This document shows positions 33,187-44,306 of a stretch of 64,000 bases of DNA, piece by piece (position 1 is the stretch's first letter; each line of letters begins with the position of its first letter). The notes under the pieces are model-generated. The model had not been told where the DNA came from, did not search any database, and saw only the letters and a list, made by a program, of their open reading frames with translations. Position numbers and translations under genes: made by a program. Origin of the DNA: Volutella citrinella. Taxonomy: Eukaryota; Ascomycota; Sordariomycetes; Hypocreales; Nectriaceae. The stretch is taken from NCBI GenBank assembly GCA_034401135.1, contig JAWZSP010000004.1:4216001-4280000 (forward strand). The letters run 5' to 3'.

Positions 33187-35874
33187 TCATGGTGATATCG
33201 GATTCTCGGGAAGGGCAGGTAAAGGTTTGCGCTGGTTGACATGATGGAAAGAAGGAGGTCGGCGGCCAGAAACCGGCTGTATGTTGCCAATAGGAGGGGA
33301 ATCCTCGGGCTCCTCTGACGCACGAGATAAGTTCGGCGTGGAAGGAGGAGACAACTGTTCATAGGCAGACATCTCATCTGCCTGTCCAGAGGGAAATGGG
33401 TTACGTTGCCGCAGATGGGTGTCGGTGGACGAATAATCGATGTCTTGACCGGTGGAGAGCAGGGCGTCGCGGCCGGATCTGGGGGGAGAGAAATTGGAGC
33501 CGTAAAAGCTTCCAACGCGCCCAGGAGACGGAGCAGACACATCGAATGCGTATGGAAGCGACGTGAGGGAGACGCCGCGGGAGAAGATGACAAGCAGCAG
33601 ACACGAGAGCAGGAGGACGGCCTGGACGATGGCCATTCTCTTCTGGAAAACGGCCTCGTCGGCAAGCAGGTTGAGGCGGGTACTCAGGGCGACGATTTCG
33701 CGCTCCGACTGCTCGCGTTGGCTCTCGAGAGCAAGGACGGTGGACTGCCAGATCTGGTCGTATTGCTCGCGGACATTGCGGAGCTCGGCAAGGACGGTCT
33801 GGTTGAGGTTGTCGAGGAAGAGGGACGCCTTGCTGATCTGCTTCTGCTCCGTGTGCTGGAGCGACTCTTGTAGGTGGCGCGCCTGATCCTCGACGTACTT
33901 GAGGGACAGGGTGAGGTTGGCCTCGACGGCTGTCAGGCGCTTCGAGATGGCCTTGAAGAAGCCTTCCTGCACGGGGGGCGCGCTGGGGGCTGGGTTTGTG
34001 CGGTTCCGGTTGCCAGTAGCGGTGGGAGGGGAGGGCTTGCTGGACGGAGTCTTGTTCGCGGGCGGCACTCTGCTAGGCGCAGGCTTGCTTGGGGGAGCTT
34101 TGGTCACTGATGACTTGCTCGGCGAGGATCTGCTGGAAGAGGCGGTCGAGGAGCTGCCACTGGAGCTCGAGGCCGAGCTGGCAGTAGTAGATGTGCTTGT
34201 CTCACCCTGAGAGACGGTGTCCGAGGGTGGCCCGGCGCTTGGGGGAGCGGTGGGCGTGAGTCGCGCGGATTGTGCGGCTTGAGACTTGGGAGGTGTTACG
34301 GGATGTTCGGCTGATTCCGTTGGTTTGGATTCTGCCGTGGCCGAGGCCGTTCGAGGGGCCTGTGAGGCAGCCTTACTCTGCTTCTTCGCCTCACTGACCC
34401 TCTCTGCGCTTTCATGATCTGTTTTGGCCTCCGGCTGGCTGGGGGGGCCTATGACGGGCTCTTCCACCGGCGGGTTGATAGGACACATCGGTGTTCGTTC
34501 AGCGCCTTCCAACAGCGCTATCGCTGGGCGAATATAGGGGCTGAACTCCTGTGCAGCAGGCTCCGTGTCTTTTTCCTTGGAGTCGTCAGCTACGTTCGGG
34601 TTGGAAGCGTCGCCCTCGATCTGACGAGCCTGGGGCTGCTCCTCGGGGCCTTCAATCTCGCCATTGGCGTGGTCAGTATCGCCAGCATTATTCCTCGCAT
34701 CGCTGTCCTCCTTCCAGCTGTCGAGCATGCGAGAGCCGTGGATGCGCAGCAGCGACACGGGGCAGTAGTACTCGTTGCCGTACTGGGTCAGGAACTCGAT
34801 GCGGACGTACTTTGCCCAGATCTGGGGGTTCTCGACGAGGAAGGGCTGGATGTCGCGCGAGTTCCTGGCCTCGAAGATGCCGAGCGTCTTCCAGTCGTTG
34901 GTTTTGACGGGGTAGAGGTCGCTGACGCTGACGCGGAAGTGGCGGATCATGCTGGAGAAGAACTCAAAGTTTGCGAGGACGATGGTGTCGATGAGGACGT
35001 CGTCGGTCAGCTCGACAATGACAAACTTGCTCTTGGCGGTGCACTCGAGGAGCATGTACGAGTCCTTGTTCTCAACGAGAATGGCCTTTGCGTTCTTGGC
35101 CCCCGGACTGGACTTGAGTACGGTGGCGCCGGCGTCAAAGGACGAGTAGGAGAAGCGTTCCTTGCATGTCTTGCCGGCGTCTTTGCTGCGTACCGAGACG
35201 GCGCTGTCGACGGGCTGCCTCTCCGCACGGCCTCCAGGGCCGTCCTGTTTGGGCGCGGCTTCGACGTCTCTCTTGGCTCCATCGTTTTCGGGGTAGTCGT
35301 CAAAGTTTAGGGATATCTCGTCTTCCTCGCCGAGCCCGGCGTGGCCCATATCTGGCGGCACGCGATCATCTGCCTGGTGCTTGACGTGGCGCGAACGTAG
35401 GTCCTGGGGATCCTGCCCGGTCTTGCGCAGCTGCATCTCCTTCCAGTCCTCAAAGGACATGAAGGGCTTAGGGGCGGCCTCGTCCGCCGCGGCTTTCGCG
35501 GCATCATCCTCGACGGTGTCCGAGGCGGCGCTGGGGCCGGCGGAAGTGGAGGTGGCACCGGGTTCTGCTACGGTGCTCGCGGGCGAGGCATCGCTCCCTG
35601 TCGCATTCGGGGCACGTTGGCTGTCGGTCTCGACCGAGGCAGAGCTGGACCAGGCGCTTGTGAGGCACGACTGGGGGAGAGTGTGTGTGATGTAGTTGAT
35701 GGTGCGGACATCGCAGGTGGTCGGGGGCGGCGACGGGTCGACGGAGATGGAGATGGAGATGGGGATGGAAACGGAGGCGTTCTGTGACTGCGCGAGACTG
35801 CGGCCGGAAGACGAGGCGAATGCGGCGAGGCAGAGGAGTCGCAGGAGGGCCGATGGGGACACTGGCGGCATCAT
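33187..35874 (-). CDS. SLP1: ER SUN-domain protein, Slp1 type
   Basis: SUN-like membrane protein of the ER and nuclear envelope. In yeast Slp1 works with Emp65 to protect folding of soluble secretory proteins. A single exon of 895 residues; the frame extends upstream, but the Met pair at 35874/35871 is chosen because it starts a clean signal peptide ('MMPPVSPSALLRLLCLAAFA'). Domain order: signal peptide, an Ala/Ser-rich acidic spacer, SUN domain at about 235-385 ('CKERFSYSSFDAGATVLKSS', 'IVLANFEFFSSMIRHFRVSV', 'YCPVSLLRIHGSRMLDSWKE'), a long Ser/Thr/Pro-rich region (about 400-640), coiled coil (about 640-745), one membrane helix (about 748-772, 'AIVQAVLLLSCLLLVIFSR'), and a disordered tail. 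This order is that of Slp1/SUCO proteins, not of LINC-complex SUN proteins, where the SUN domain is C-terminal. Confidence 0.92.
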   Translation of the reverse strand: MMPPVSPSALLRLLCLAAFASSSGRSLAQSQNASVSIPISISISVDPSPPPTTCDVRTINYITHTLPQSCLTSAWSSSASVETDSQRAPNATGSDASPASTVAEPGATSTSAGPSAASDTVEDDAAKAAADEAAPKPFMSFEDWKEMQLRKTGQDPQDLRSRHVKHQADDRVPPDMGHAGLGEEDEISLNFDDYPENDGAKRDVEAAPKQDGPGGRAERQPVDSAVSVRSKDAGKTCKERFSYSSFDAGATVLKSSPGAKNAKAILVENKDSYMLLECTAKSKFVIVELTDDVLIDTIVLANFEFFSSMIRHFRVSVSDLYPVKTNDWKTLGIFEARNSRDIQPFLVENPQIWAKYVRIEFLTQYGNEYYCPVSLLRIHGSRMLDSWKEDSDARNNAGDTDHANGEIEGPEEQPQARQIEGDASNPNVADDSKEKDTEPAAQEFSPYIRPAIALLEGAERTPMCPINPPVEEPVIGPPSQPEAKTDHESAERVSEAKKQSKAASQAPRTASATAESKPTESAEHPVTPPKSQAAQSARLTPTAPPSAGPPSDTVSQGETSTSTTASSASSSSGSSSTASSSRSSPSKSSVTKAPPSKPAPSRVPPANKTPSSKPSPPTATGNRNRTNPAPSAPPVQEGFFKAISKRLTAVEANLTLSLKYVEDQARHLQESLQHTEQKQISKASLFLDNLNQTVLAELRNVREQYDQIWQSTVLALESQREQSEREIVALSTRLNLLADEAVFQKRMAIVQAVLLLSCLLLVIFSRGVSLTSLPYAFDVSAPSPGRVGSFYGSNFSPPRSGRDALLSTGQDIDYSSTDTHLRQRNPFPSGQADEMSAYEQLSPPSTPNLSRASEEPEDSPPIGNIQPVSGRRPPSFHHVNQRKPLPALPENPISP

Positions 35875-36900
35875 GAAGTGTTGGCGATACAGGCCATGGG
35901 ATGAGATCTGGATGGGATGACGTCGAACTGGAGGTCTCTCTGCCGAATGCCTTCTCTCTGTATGGCTGGCGCCAGGCTGGAGAATTGGTGGGTGGCTGGC
36001 AAGGCTCTGGAAGGGGCCGCTGGTCCCCGTGCGCCAGTGGCCAGTGAACGCTGGGGCATCGGGGCAGTTCCCCACTACCAGTGGCCAGCAGGGGTTCTGC
36101 CGTCGCTAAGGTCGGCGGAGATGGACGCCGCCAATTGGTGCCACAGCGCCGGCAGTTGAGGTAAAATGGTTGAAATGGCAGATTGCCAAGTTGCCGAGAA
36201 CGACGTTGCTTCGACTCATGTCCATACTACTATCGGGATCTGTGAAACTACATACTATGCTGGAGTTCGCTGCATTATCCTGAGGATTTTTCATTATTTC
36301 ATCTGCGGCACCATGGCGAAGCCTGGAATAGGTAGCTTCAGACGGGATCTGTTCGGGAAGGGCCTATAACTCTGGCAGAGCTAATGCCCTGCAGCCCCTG
36401 CTGGACCAGTTGACAGGCACACTGCGTCGCACGTGATGGGCGGCAGTCTGTCTCGGTCTCGCCCAGGAGCTGAGAGGGTCTCGATTCGAGGGGAGGATCC
36501 GCCCGGTTATCCATCCCATAGTCTTGAATTAGGCCCTGTCGGATCTGCCTCTTGTCGCCTTGACGGACCACACCAGGCGGCCCCCTCCTCGTGGCGTCGC
36601 CAGGCTACCCAATGACAACCGCATCAGCCAGCGCCATGGAAATTCTAGGCAAGCCCATTTCGCCCAGCTGGGCCCGTCGTGTCGCACGCGAAGCCCGAAT
36701 GCGACCAGGCTGTCAGCCATGCAGATAATATCGATAGTGGGCTTGCTCTCGCGTCAGCTTCCCGTTTCTCGTCCCTTGATAAACACGACGAGCCTGGCCA
36801 CAGCCTGGGTGGCTTGCACAAGACCTTTTAAGCTTATCTCGCGGTTCGTGCTCGACTTGAGTGACCCCAACACCACGACGACAATCGTCCAGTGCGAGCG
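35875..36900. other. Divergent promoter region, SUN gene and Q-rich gene
   Basis: About 1 kb between outward-facing genes. Frames crossing into 36560-37570 are frame shadows of the adjacent CAG/CAA-rich coding DNA. No separate gene supported. Confidence 0.6.
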
Positions 36901-37146
36901 ATGGACTTCCTCAAAAAGGCCAAGAGCCAGGTCAAGGGCGCGGTGCAGGAGGCGCACGGCATGTATGGCCAATACAGGCAGCAGCAACAGCAACAGCCAC
37001 CGCAACAACAGCCGGCTCAGCCCGCGTACTACCAAGGCCAAGTTCAAGGTCAAGGTCAAACACAGCCTCAGTATCCGGGACAGGTTGCACATCAGCCGGA
37101 TGCCCTCCAACAAACCCCGCAGTGGCAGGGTGGCAGCCAATTCCCA

Positions 37147-37182
<36 letters not shown>

Positions 37183-40092
37183 CAACAGCAGCAACAGCAG
37201 CAGTCGGGATATGGAGGCTACCAGCAGACGACTCCTGGACCTGCCCAGGGGGTCCCCTTCCAGCAGCAGCAGCAAACGCCGCAGCAATACTACCAATACG
37301 CACCACCTCCAAGACAGCAAACGGCGCCCGGACAGCCTCAGCAAGGACAATATCAGCAGCAGCCACAGGCACAGTATCAGTATGCTCCTCCTCCAGGTCA
37401 GCAACCACAGCACCAGCAACTGCAAGGGCAACAACAGCCTCCAATCCACCAACAACCGCAGCAACAACAGTACCAGCAGTACCAGCAACAAGCGCCAGTA
37501 TCACCACCGACTCAGCAACAACCACAGCAACAGCAGCACCAGCAGTACCAGCAACAATCGCCAGCGCTAGCTCAGCAACAACAGTACCAGCAATACCAGC
37601 AACAACCGCCAGCGTCGCCGCCGGCTCAGCAACAACCGCAGCAACAACAGTATCAGCAGTACCAGCAACAACCACAGCAACAGCAACACCAGCAGTACCA
37701 GCAACAATCGCCAGCGTCACCGCCAGCTCAGCAACAACAGTACCAGCAGTACCAGCAGGCGCTGCCGCTGGTTCAACAACAACAGCAGCCCCAGTTACCA
37801 CCGGCCCAGTATGGACAAATCCCCTCGCCATCTGCTCCGCCTGGCGGCGTGTACAACATGGACTCGCTCCAGCAATCGCTTCCCAATGTGCCAACGCCTC
37901 CTCAGCAACCTATTAGCCAGTCACCACAGGCCAGCCAACATCCCCAGGGGCCGCCACCGTTGCAGCAACCACCTCCACCAACTTTAGCGGATCATCTTCC
38001 ATCTGGCCAAGTTGGCGGAATGCCAGGGGCGAACCAGTACGCCCGCTCTCCACCATCAATGCCAGAGGCGCCTTGCGCAGGCGCCGACTCTGCATTGGTT
38101 GATAGGGTCTCGTTCTATGTCTTCAACCCCCAAATCCTAGCTCAGGAGCCAAACTTTGAGGCCGACCACTTTACTGTCTGTAGTGGCTGTCTGAATTCCC
38201 AGCTGGGAAATAATCCGACTCTGCGAAACTGCTTTGTTCCTCGCGCCAAGGGGAAACCCAGCCCAGAGGTACCCGAGTCCAGCTTTGACGAACTGACGTG
38301 CGACTTTGCCTATCCTGCAGTTCGGGCTCTTTTGAAGACGGAGTGCATTCCCGGTAGTTCGGTTACGTCTTTGCTGCAATTCGCCAAACGTCTCATGGGT
38401 TTGAGCCAACTCGGCTGTCATGGCGAGCTCGTGACAGAGCCCACTGCATACTACGAGTCCAGGCATGGCGATGGCTCTGGATCTTGCCAATGGTGCTTTG
38501 AGACGTTGTTGCGTGGTACGCCGTTTGAAAGAGAATTCAAGCTCACCCAACCGGCGACTGATTGGTTCTGCGATCTCGGGGCCAAAGGGTACGTCTTTCG
38601 AACCTTGACCTCGGAGCTCGAGAAACGAAGCCCAGACTTCCATTGCGTCTCGCGGGAAGTCAAGAGGCGATTTACCTTGCCAGCATGCCCGGGTCCAGGA
38701 ATCCCGCTGGCACCCGCTGGCTCTAACGAAGCACACTATGTCTACGAGGCCATCAACGACAAGCCTGGGGTCATGTGTCAGAGCTGCTTCTGGGACAAGG
38801 TCATGGGTTCTAACATGGAGCCATTTTTTAATCACTACAACAAACTTGATGCAGAGCACTACGGGAGCTTAGCCTGCGATCTCGCCACGATGCCGGAGAC
38901 TTTCGCGATGCAAGTGGCAAGCCGGTTCAATGATGATGAGGTATGGCGCCGATGCGCAACTGGACGAGCGACTCTCCCGGCATGCAAAGGCGTCGAGGGC
39001 GTAGACGAAGCAGATTTGGTGGGTGTGAACGGGGCCGAGTCTCAATGGTACCACGTGAAGCAGTTCCCCGGCATCGAGGTTTGTCCTTTTTGCTACTGCG
39101 CCGTTGTTCAACTCCTCGGAGCAGCGGAACTCTTCGCGCCCATCAACAGACAACTTGTCCCCGGTATGGTCCGGATGTGTTACTTGACACAAGCCGCCAA
39201 CCTCAGCGCCGACACATCTGACAAGAAGAACTTTGAGAGCACCATCGCTTGGCGGGGAACGATACTTCGGAACTGGCTACACTACGGTTATGACTCCTCG
39301 CGGCCCTATGCGCCTTGTGTTCAGCACTTTCAACGCCTCGAGCAAGCCGCAGCAACAATTGCAGGCTTGCCACCTCCATGTGCTAGCAACCGTCGGGCAA
39401 TCAAGCCTGCCAGCGGCCGAAAGTGGTTTGGCAACCATTTCCTCGCCGAGGGCGACGAAAATAAGGTGGGCATCGCATTTTGCGAGGAGTGCTATCATGA
39501 CTGCGTCAAGGGAACGCCATTGGAATGGTTTGTCGGCGTTGACTTGACCGAGAAAACCTCAGCGAAGAATCCAGACGGCTTCGTCTGCAACACATGGTCT
39601 CGGCGTGCGCGTGACGAGCTGCGGGCGGCATGTGAGAGCGGGGACTTCCTCTTGTTTGCGCGTTATTGGGCGGCGCGATGCGACTGCGAAGCCCGGTGGA
39701 AGGCCATGGATGCCAGGTGCCAACAGCAGGCCGAGCGGCAGAAACAGATGCTCAACGTGCTCGACATGCAGAACCAGCAGGCGGCCATCAACCTCATGGG
39801 ACAGCTCACAGCCAACACCAACGCGACCATCATGGGCATTGGCGGGTCGGTGTCGGAAGCAGCGGCGACGGACCATGGACAGCGATACGGAAACTCGACG
39901 GTCGGATACGGATATCTCACATCAGGTGGCGCCGCAGCCGCGCAGGCACATGTGGATGCGACGAAGCTGGGCCAGCAGCAGCACAAGGTCAGTGTGGCCG
40001 ACTTCCAAGCGACGGGAGATACATGGCAGGACACGCAGCAGCTGCTATCCCTGTCCAGGGCGCTCGAGGCCGAATGGAAGGCGATCCAGTAG
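36901..40092 (+). CDS. Q-rich protein with five cysteine (CxxC) modules, family not recognised
   Basis: A 1063-residue single-exon protein whose family I do not recognise. Start at ATG 36901 (the upstream codon that extends the frame is GTG). It opens with an amphipathic, basic 'MDFLKKAKSQVKGAVQEAHG', then about 390 residues very rich in Gln, Pro and Tyr, prion-like in composition. From residue 420 on composition changes to an ordered region with five similar modules of about 100 residues. Each is centred on CxxC at Cys427/430, 529/532, 626/629, 728/731 and 861/864. Four are preceded by a Cys in an 'LPAC'-like turn, and each is followed 25-37 residues later by another Cys. This is a plausible four-Cys metal site, inferred only. 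A coiled segment rich in Gln/Asn/Ala ('QMLNVLDMQNQQAAINLMGQ') closes the protein. No signal peptide or membrane helix is seen. Confidence 0.85.
37147..37203 (+). repeat. CAG/CAA run encoding 19 glutamines
   Basis: In-frame run of CAG with interspersed CAA codons inside the Q-rich gene. It starts as ten or so pure CAG units and becomes mixed. A broader Gln/Tyr repeat region (QQYQQY units) extends to about 37790. Confidence 0.95.
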
Positions 40093-42672
40093 TGGAGGGA
40101 GGGGGCTTGGAGCCATTGTGCGGCACAGACGGCGCTGATGATGGTGGGTGGCCACACTTATCCGGGCCACAACGTGCATTATTGTGTTTTAGCAGAAGGA
40201 CAGAGCATGGAGCGGTTGATTCCATCCCACTCTTCAACGCCAGTGATTCTTGATTGTGATTGTGAGACGAGAAGGAGCGTGATCGCGTGTCTGCCAAGCA
40301 ATTGACGTTGGTCGTGCGAGCTGTCAAGGGGAGGCAGTGCAATCGGTGCGAGGGAAGGACAGAATTCAAACGGCGCGAAGGAAGGATGGAAGCGAAAGCC
40401 CTCAGCGCCTTAACCCCCTTGCCGACCATGCCATGCGGTAACATGGAACACCGGGTGGCCAGACTTAGAAGCCATCGAGCAGTAGTCGGAGGCAAGGCCT
40501 TTGACGCGAAAGCGTTCGGCCGGGCCATTCGGCCGCGTTGAACAGCGGGTTCGGTGAGAATGTTTTACTTGGACACGAATGGGGAATAGCAGCGAAGCGT
40601 TCGACGTCGACGAGGGATCCGTCTTGCCCGCTCTTGTGGGATTGGGCTGAGAGGGCTTGTGATGTGCGATAGAGCATCACCGTGCCGCACGATGGGTCGC
40701 CCAGCCGGCGCAAGAGCCGACGCTTCTTCTGTTTCATCCCGTGAAGATTGACGGACCTGCGTGAGGGACGAGGTTGCAAATACGACGCTATAGTGCGCAT
40801 CCATTGGGCGTGGGTGTGGCATGACATGTTGGCCGCACCACCTTCACATCCTCCCTCCCACAAGCGTCCAGGTACACACACACACACACCTGTTGCACCT
40901 AGATGCAGACTTTGGGACAGAAGAGTAAGCAGCCACATGCGGACGGCGAACCGATGGCCCAAACTCGACGGCGATATGCAACGGCTCGTGCTCAATGATG
41001 GCCTGTGGTTCCCGACCCGAATCCAACCCAAACGAGAAAGACACACCGCTTGAGAAAGAAATAGTGTGCTGGGATGGATGGGAGGGACGGACAATGCAGA
41101 GCGACACGTTTCCCGAATGCAGTTGCGTGCAGGTCGGCTACTTGTGCAATGGGCTTGCGGTTTGCACGGGCTGGATGGGAATGGCACGACTTTACGGTCC
41201 TGTGTGTTACACAATGCCTCAACCCTTGGCCAGCCCTCCTACTGGGATATCCTTGAGTATTCGCAATCCCGAGCATCTGCCTTAAAAAAAACCTGCAAGC
41301 GTGCGCTTATCCGGCCCAGCATCCCGAAACCGTCGAGGTCAATGCAGCGGCGGCGAGCGAGGCCTGGGCATACACCATTCATCAAGCATGCTTGCGCCAG
41401 GCACGAGCCAATCCACTGGGTAGCCCTGTCGACGGGGCACTGTCCTTGCCCTTCCCGGGCCATGCCCTGTCCACTCAGATGTGGCGAGCCCGGCGGCGCG
41501 GTAGAGTCGGGGAGACGCGATATGGGACGAACCCCTCCCGCCTGTCTCATTAATTACCGGCTGTGGATAAGTTGCGATCTCCTAGACTTCTGCCTATCGT
41601 GACGAGCTAGCTATTCGCTTTCTTCCGCAACAGGGAGACACACGCCTGCCTTGCTGCTGCGGCTGAGGTTTTGCGCGATCCAATTTATTGACCCATGGTT
41701 GACAAGACAAGGGCTTGCCGATCCTTTTCCTGCCACACGCAACAGCAACAGCAGCATCCATCGTCGCGACTCAACAGAGAGCAGGGATCGTCGCCTGGTC
41801 TGGTCGCGACTCGGGAAGCGCACGGGTGATCGGTAGCTGCCGAATGCTGGGGATAAAATCGACGACTCAGTCAAGTTCATAAAAGCCGAGTTATGCACCC
41901 AACTCGTGTCAAGTCGAGATTGTCGTCGACTACGCCGCATACCGCGCCGCTGGACACCTGATTGAGGCGCAACTTTGACATTTCATTAATTTCTCGGCCG
42001 AGCTTGTGCGACGGGTGGGCGTCTCGTGATTGCCATCGGGGCCGGTGGGCTGCCGCGGCTACTGGACAAAACCATTGGGAAAGGAGAGGCACAGAGATGG
42101 CAAGGAGGAGGGGGCAGAGTCGACGCTGGCTGGAATCGGCAAGGAAGAAGGCAGGCATGAGGAGAAAAGGACAGGGGTTCGACACCATCCCCGCACCGAA
42201 TGGGGATGCCCGGTCTATCCCCTGACTGTCAAATGTCAAATGCTGTCTCCCAGATGCCAGTCGGTGTCCTTGTCCTCAGCCCCGCCTGCACTAGGATTAT
42301 TTTCTCAACGTGGTCCCCCGGGTTGTCGTCAGCGTAGGAATCTGGGGTCGGCAGGGTTGTCGGGATGGTCCTGGAAGGATGGATGGGTAGAGAGAGGCGT
42401 TCCCCTCTTCTGCTCGAGCCAACCCGGTTGCTGATGCATGGCAGAGACCTATCAGAGGGCCCGGAGTCGCGGACTGTGATCTGCGCTCGATCATTAAATA
42501 ATTCGCCTGTCTGCTCCTTGCATTTGGCAGAAAAAGGGAAGTGGACGGCAGAGCACAAGTGAAGGTTGCCGTGGACCGCCTGTGTCTTTTCTTCTCGTCT
42601 TCCCCACACGTCTTGTGTGAGCAGGTCTGCACTTGTAGGTCACTCTCACCAGTCACCGTTCCACCACTCGCA
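40093..42672. other. Large intergenic region (2.6 kb)
   Basis: Longest gene-free interval of the window, between the Q-rich gene and the CFEM receptor gene, both rightward. It contains an (AC)8 run at 40874-40889. Frames of up to 249 codons exist on both strands (for example 40465-41214 minus) but none has a domain, signal peptide or conserved splice continuation. An unannotated non-coding transcript or a long receptor promoter are open possibilities. Confidence 0.55.
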
Positions 42673-44306
42673 ATGATGAAGGGCTTATGGGCCGTGTGCG
42701 TGTGGGCATGGCTCATGGTCTCTGTCCTGGCCCAGGGAAAGTCGGACCAGAGCTATATTGATGTCCCCGACTATGGCAAGATGCCGGCATGCTCGGTGAG
42801 TGTGGCCTGGGTTGCCTCTTTATCTATGCGTGCGTACCTGGCAATGCTGAACATGGCTACAGATGGAGTGCCTGCTTCTCGTGCCGCAGGAATCCAACTG
42901 CACTCTCACAGACAAGGCCTGTGTGTGCGGACAGGTTCAGTCCGGGCCGGTGAGGAATACGATATTGGGATGCATTCAGAAAGCGTGCTCTGTGAAGATG
43001 GCACTTGGTATGTAGTGGTTCTCCTCCATCCCCCGATGGCCGTTACGTGCGACTGACACTCTCTGCTCCAGAAACGCAGAATGCGACAATGTCGACCTGT
43101 GGATTCCCTCCGCGCAACAGGGCGCCGGGGTACGAGGCGCTCGCCATTGCCATGATCATCATCGCAGGCATCTGCGTCGTCCAGCGCTTCGCCTTCAAGC
43201 TCTACTCGAAGCTCCCGCTCTGGTGGGACGACTGGCTCATCCTCGTCACCATCTTCACCGTCGTCGCCAGCACAATCATCAACATCATCGGCGCCGTGCA
43301 CAACGGCGTGGGCCGGGACGTGTGGACGCTGCACCCGGAGAACATCACGGGCTTCATGAAGGCCTTCCACATCCTGGGCAGCATGTACTTTGTCCAAATC
43401 ACCCTCGTCAAGCTGTCGCTGCTCTTCTTCTACCTGCGCATCTTCCCCACGCCGCTGACACGCAAGCTGCTCTGGGGCACCATTGCGTTCAACGTCGTCT
43501 TCGCCGTCGTCTTTCTGTTTCTCGGGATCTTCCACTGCAGGCCGCTCTCTTACTTTTGGTACCAGTGGGACGGAGAACACGAGGGGACCTGTAACAACCT
43601 CATTACCGTGACGACGACAAACGGCGCCATCAGCATCGCGGTGGACTTTTGGATGCTGGCAGTTCCTCTGGCGGAGCTCAGGACGCTGAACCTCCACTGG
43701 AAAAAGAAGATTGGAGTCGGCTTGATGTTTCTCGTGGGGACCTTGTGAGTAGCAGTGCATTGACAAAGAGCGAAAGACACAGGGCGGACGCTAACAAGCC
43801 ATGACAGCGTCACAGTCATCAGCATCGTGCGGCTCGTCTACATCATCCGGTTCGGCGAGGGCGGCACCAACCCGACGTGGGACTACGCCGACATCTCGAC
43901 ATGGTCCGTGGTGGAGATCAACACGGGCGTCATCTGCGCGTGCATGCCGGCGATGCGGATGCTGCTGGTGCGCCTGTTCCCGCGTCTGCTCGGGTCGACG
44001 CGGCAGGGCACCAGAGACTACGAAGCGCGGAGTAATCCGTGGAAGTCGTCCAACAATGCGAGCACGGTGGAGCGGACGCCGAACCGGGACACGACGCCAC
44101 CGGAGCGCATCGTGTACCAGAAGACGTTCGCGGTCGAGTACAGCGAGACGGACGAGACGCGGCTGGTGGAGATGCAGATGCAGGAGATGGACACGGACGG
44201 GGACCTCGGACACGCCGACGACGTGGACAGAGACGGCGGGGCCAGCAAGGCGAGCGCCAAGGTGTACTACCAGCAGTATCCGGATCATGAGAGCCGACGT
44301 AATTAG
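42673..44306 (+). CDS. CFEM-domain GPCR-like receptor (Pth11 type)
   Basis: Predicted plasma-membrane seven-helix receptor of the fungal Pth11 class with an extracellular CFEM domain. Four exons, 42673-42795, 42863-43007, 43072-43744 and 43808-44306, give 479 residues. A signal peptide ('MMKGLWAVCVWAWLMVSVLA') precedes the CFEM domain (about residues 35-105), in which all eight Cys are present: 'MPACS', 'MECLL', 'ESNCTLTDKACVCGQ', 'LGCIQKACSVKM' and 'STCGFPP'. The rhodopsin-like membrane domain follows, with 'WWDDWLILVTIFTVV' and 'VKLSLLFFYLRIFPTPLTRK'. The cytosolic tail (about 120 residues) is acidic and Thr-rich. A second ATG three bases downstream gives the same protein less one Met. Pth11 of Magnaporthe senses surfaces; the ligand here is unknown. 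Confidence 0.93.

Noticed and set aside
36560..37916. Long Ser/Asn-rich and Ala/Thr-rich plus-strand frames, and an Ala/Val-rich minus frame
   Set aside because: They are frame-shifted readings of the CAG/CAA repeat, which gives poly-Ser/Asn or poly-Ala/Thr; the Gln frame continues into the cysteine modules.
40465..41214. 249-codon minus-strand frame in the large intergenic region
   Set aside because: No domain, signal peptide or conserved motif; biased toward Ser/Arg/Pro/Cys; no supporting splice structure.
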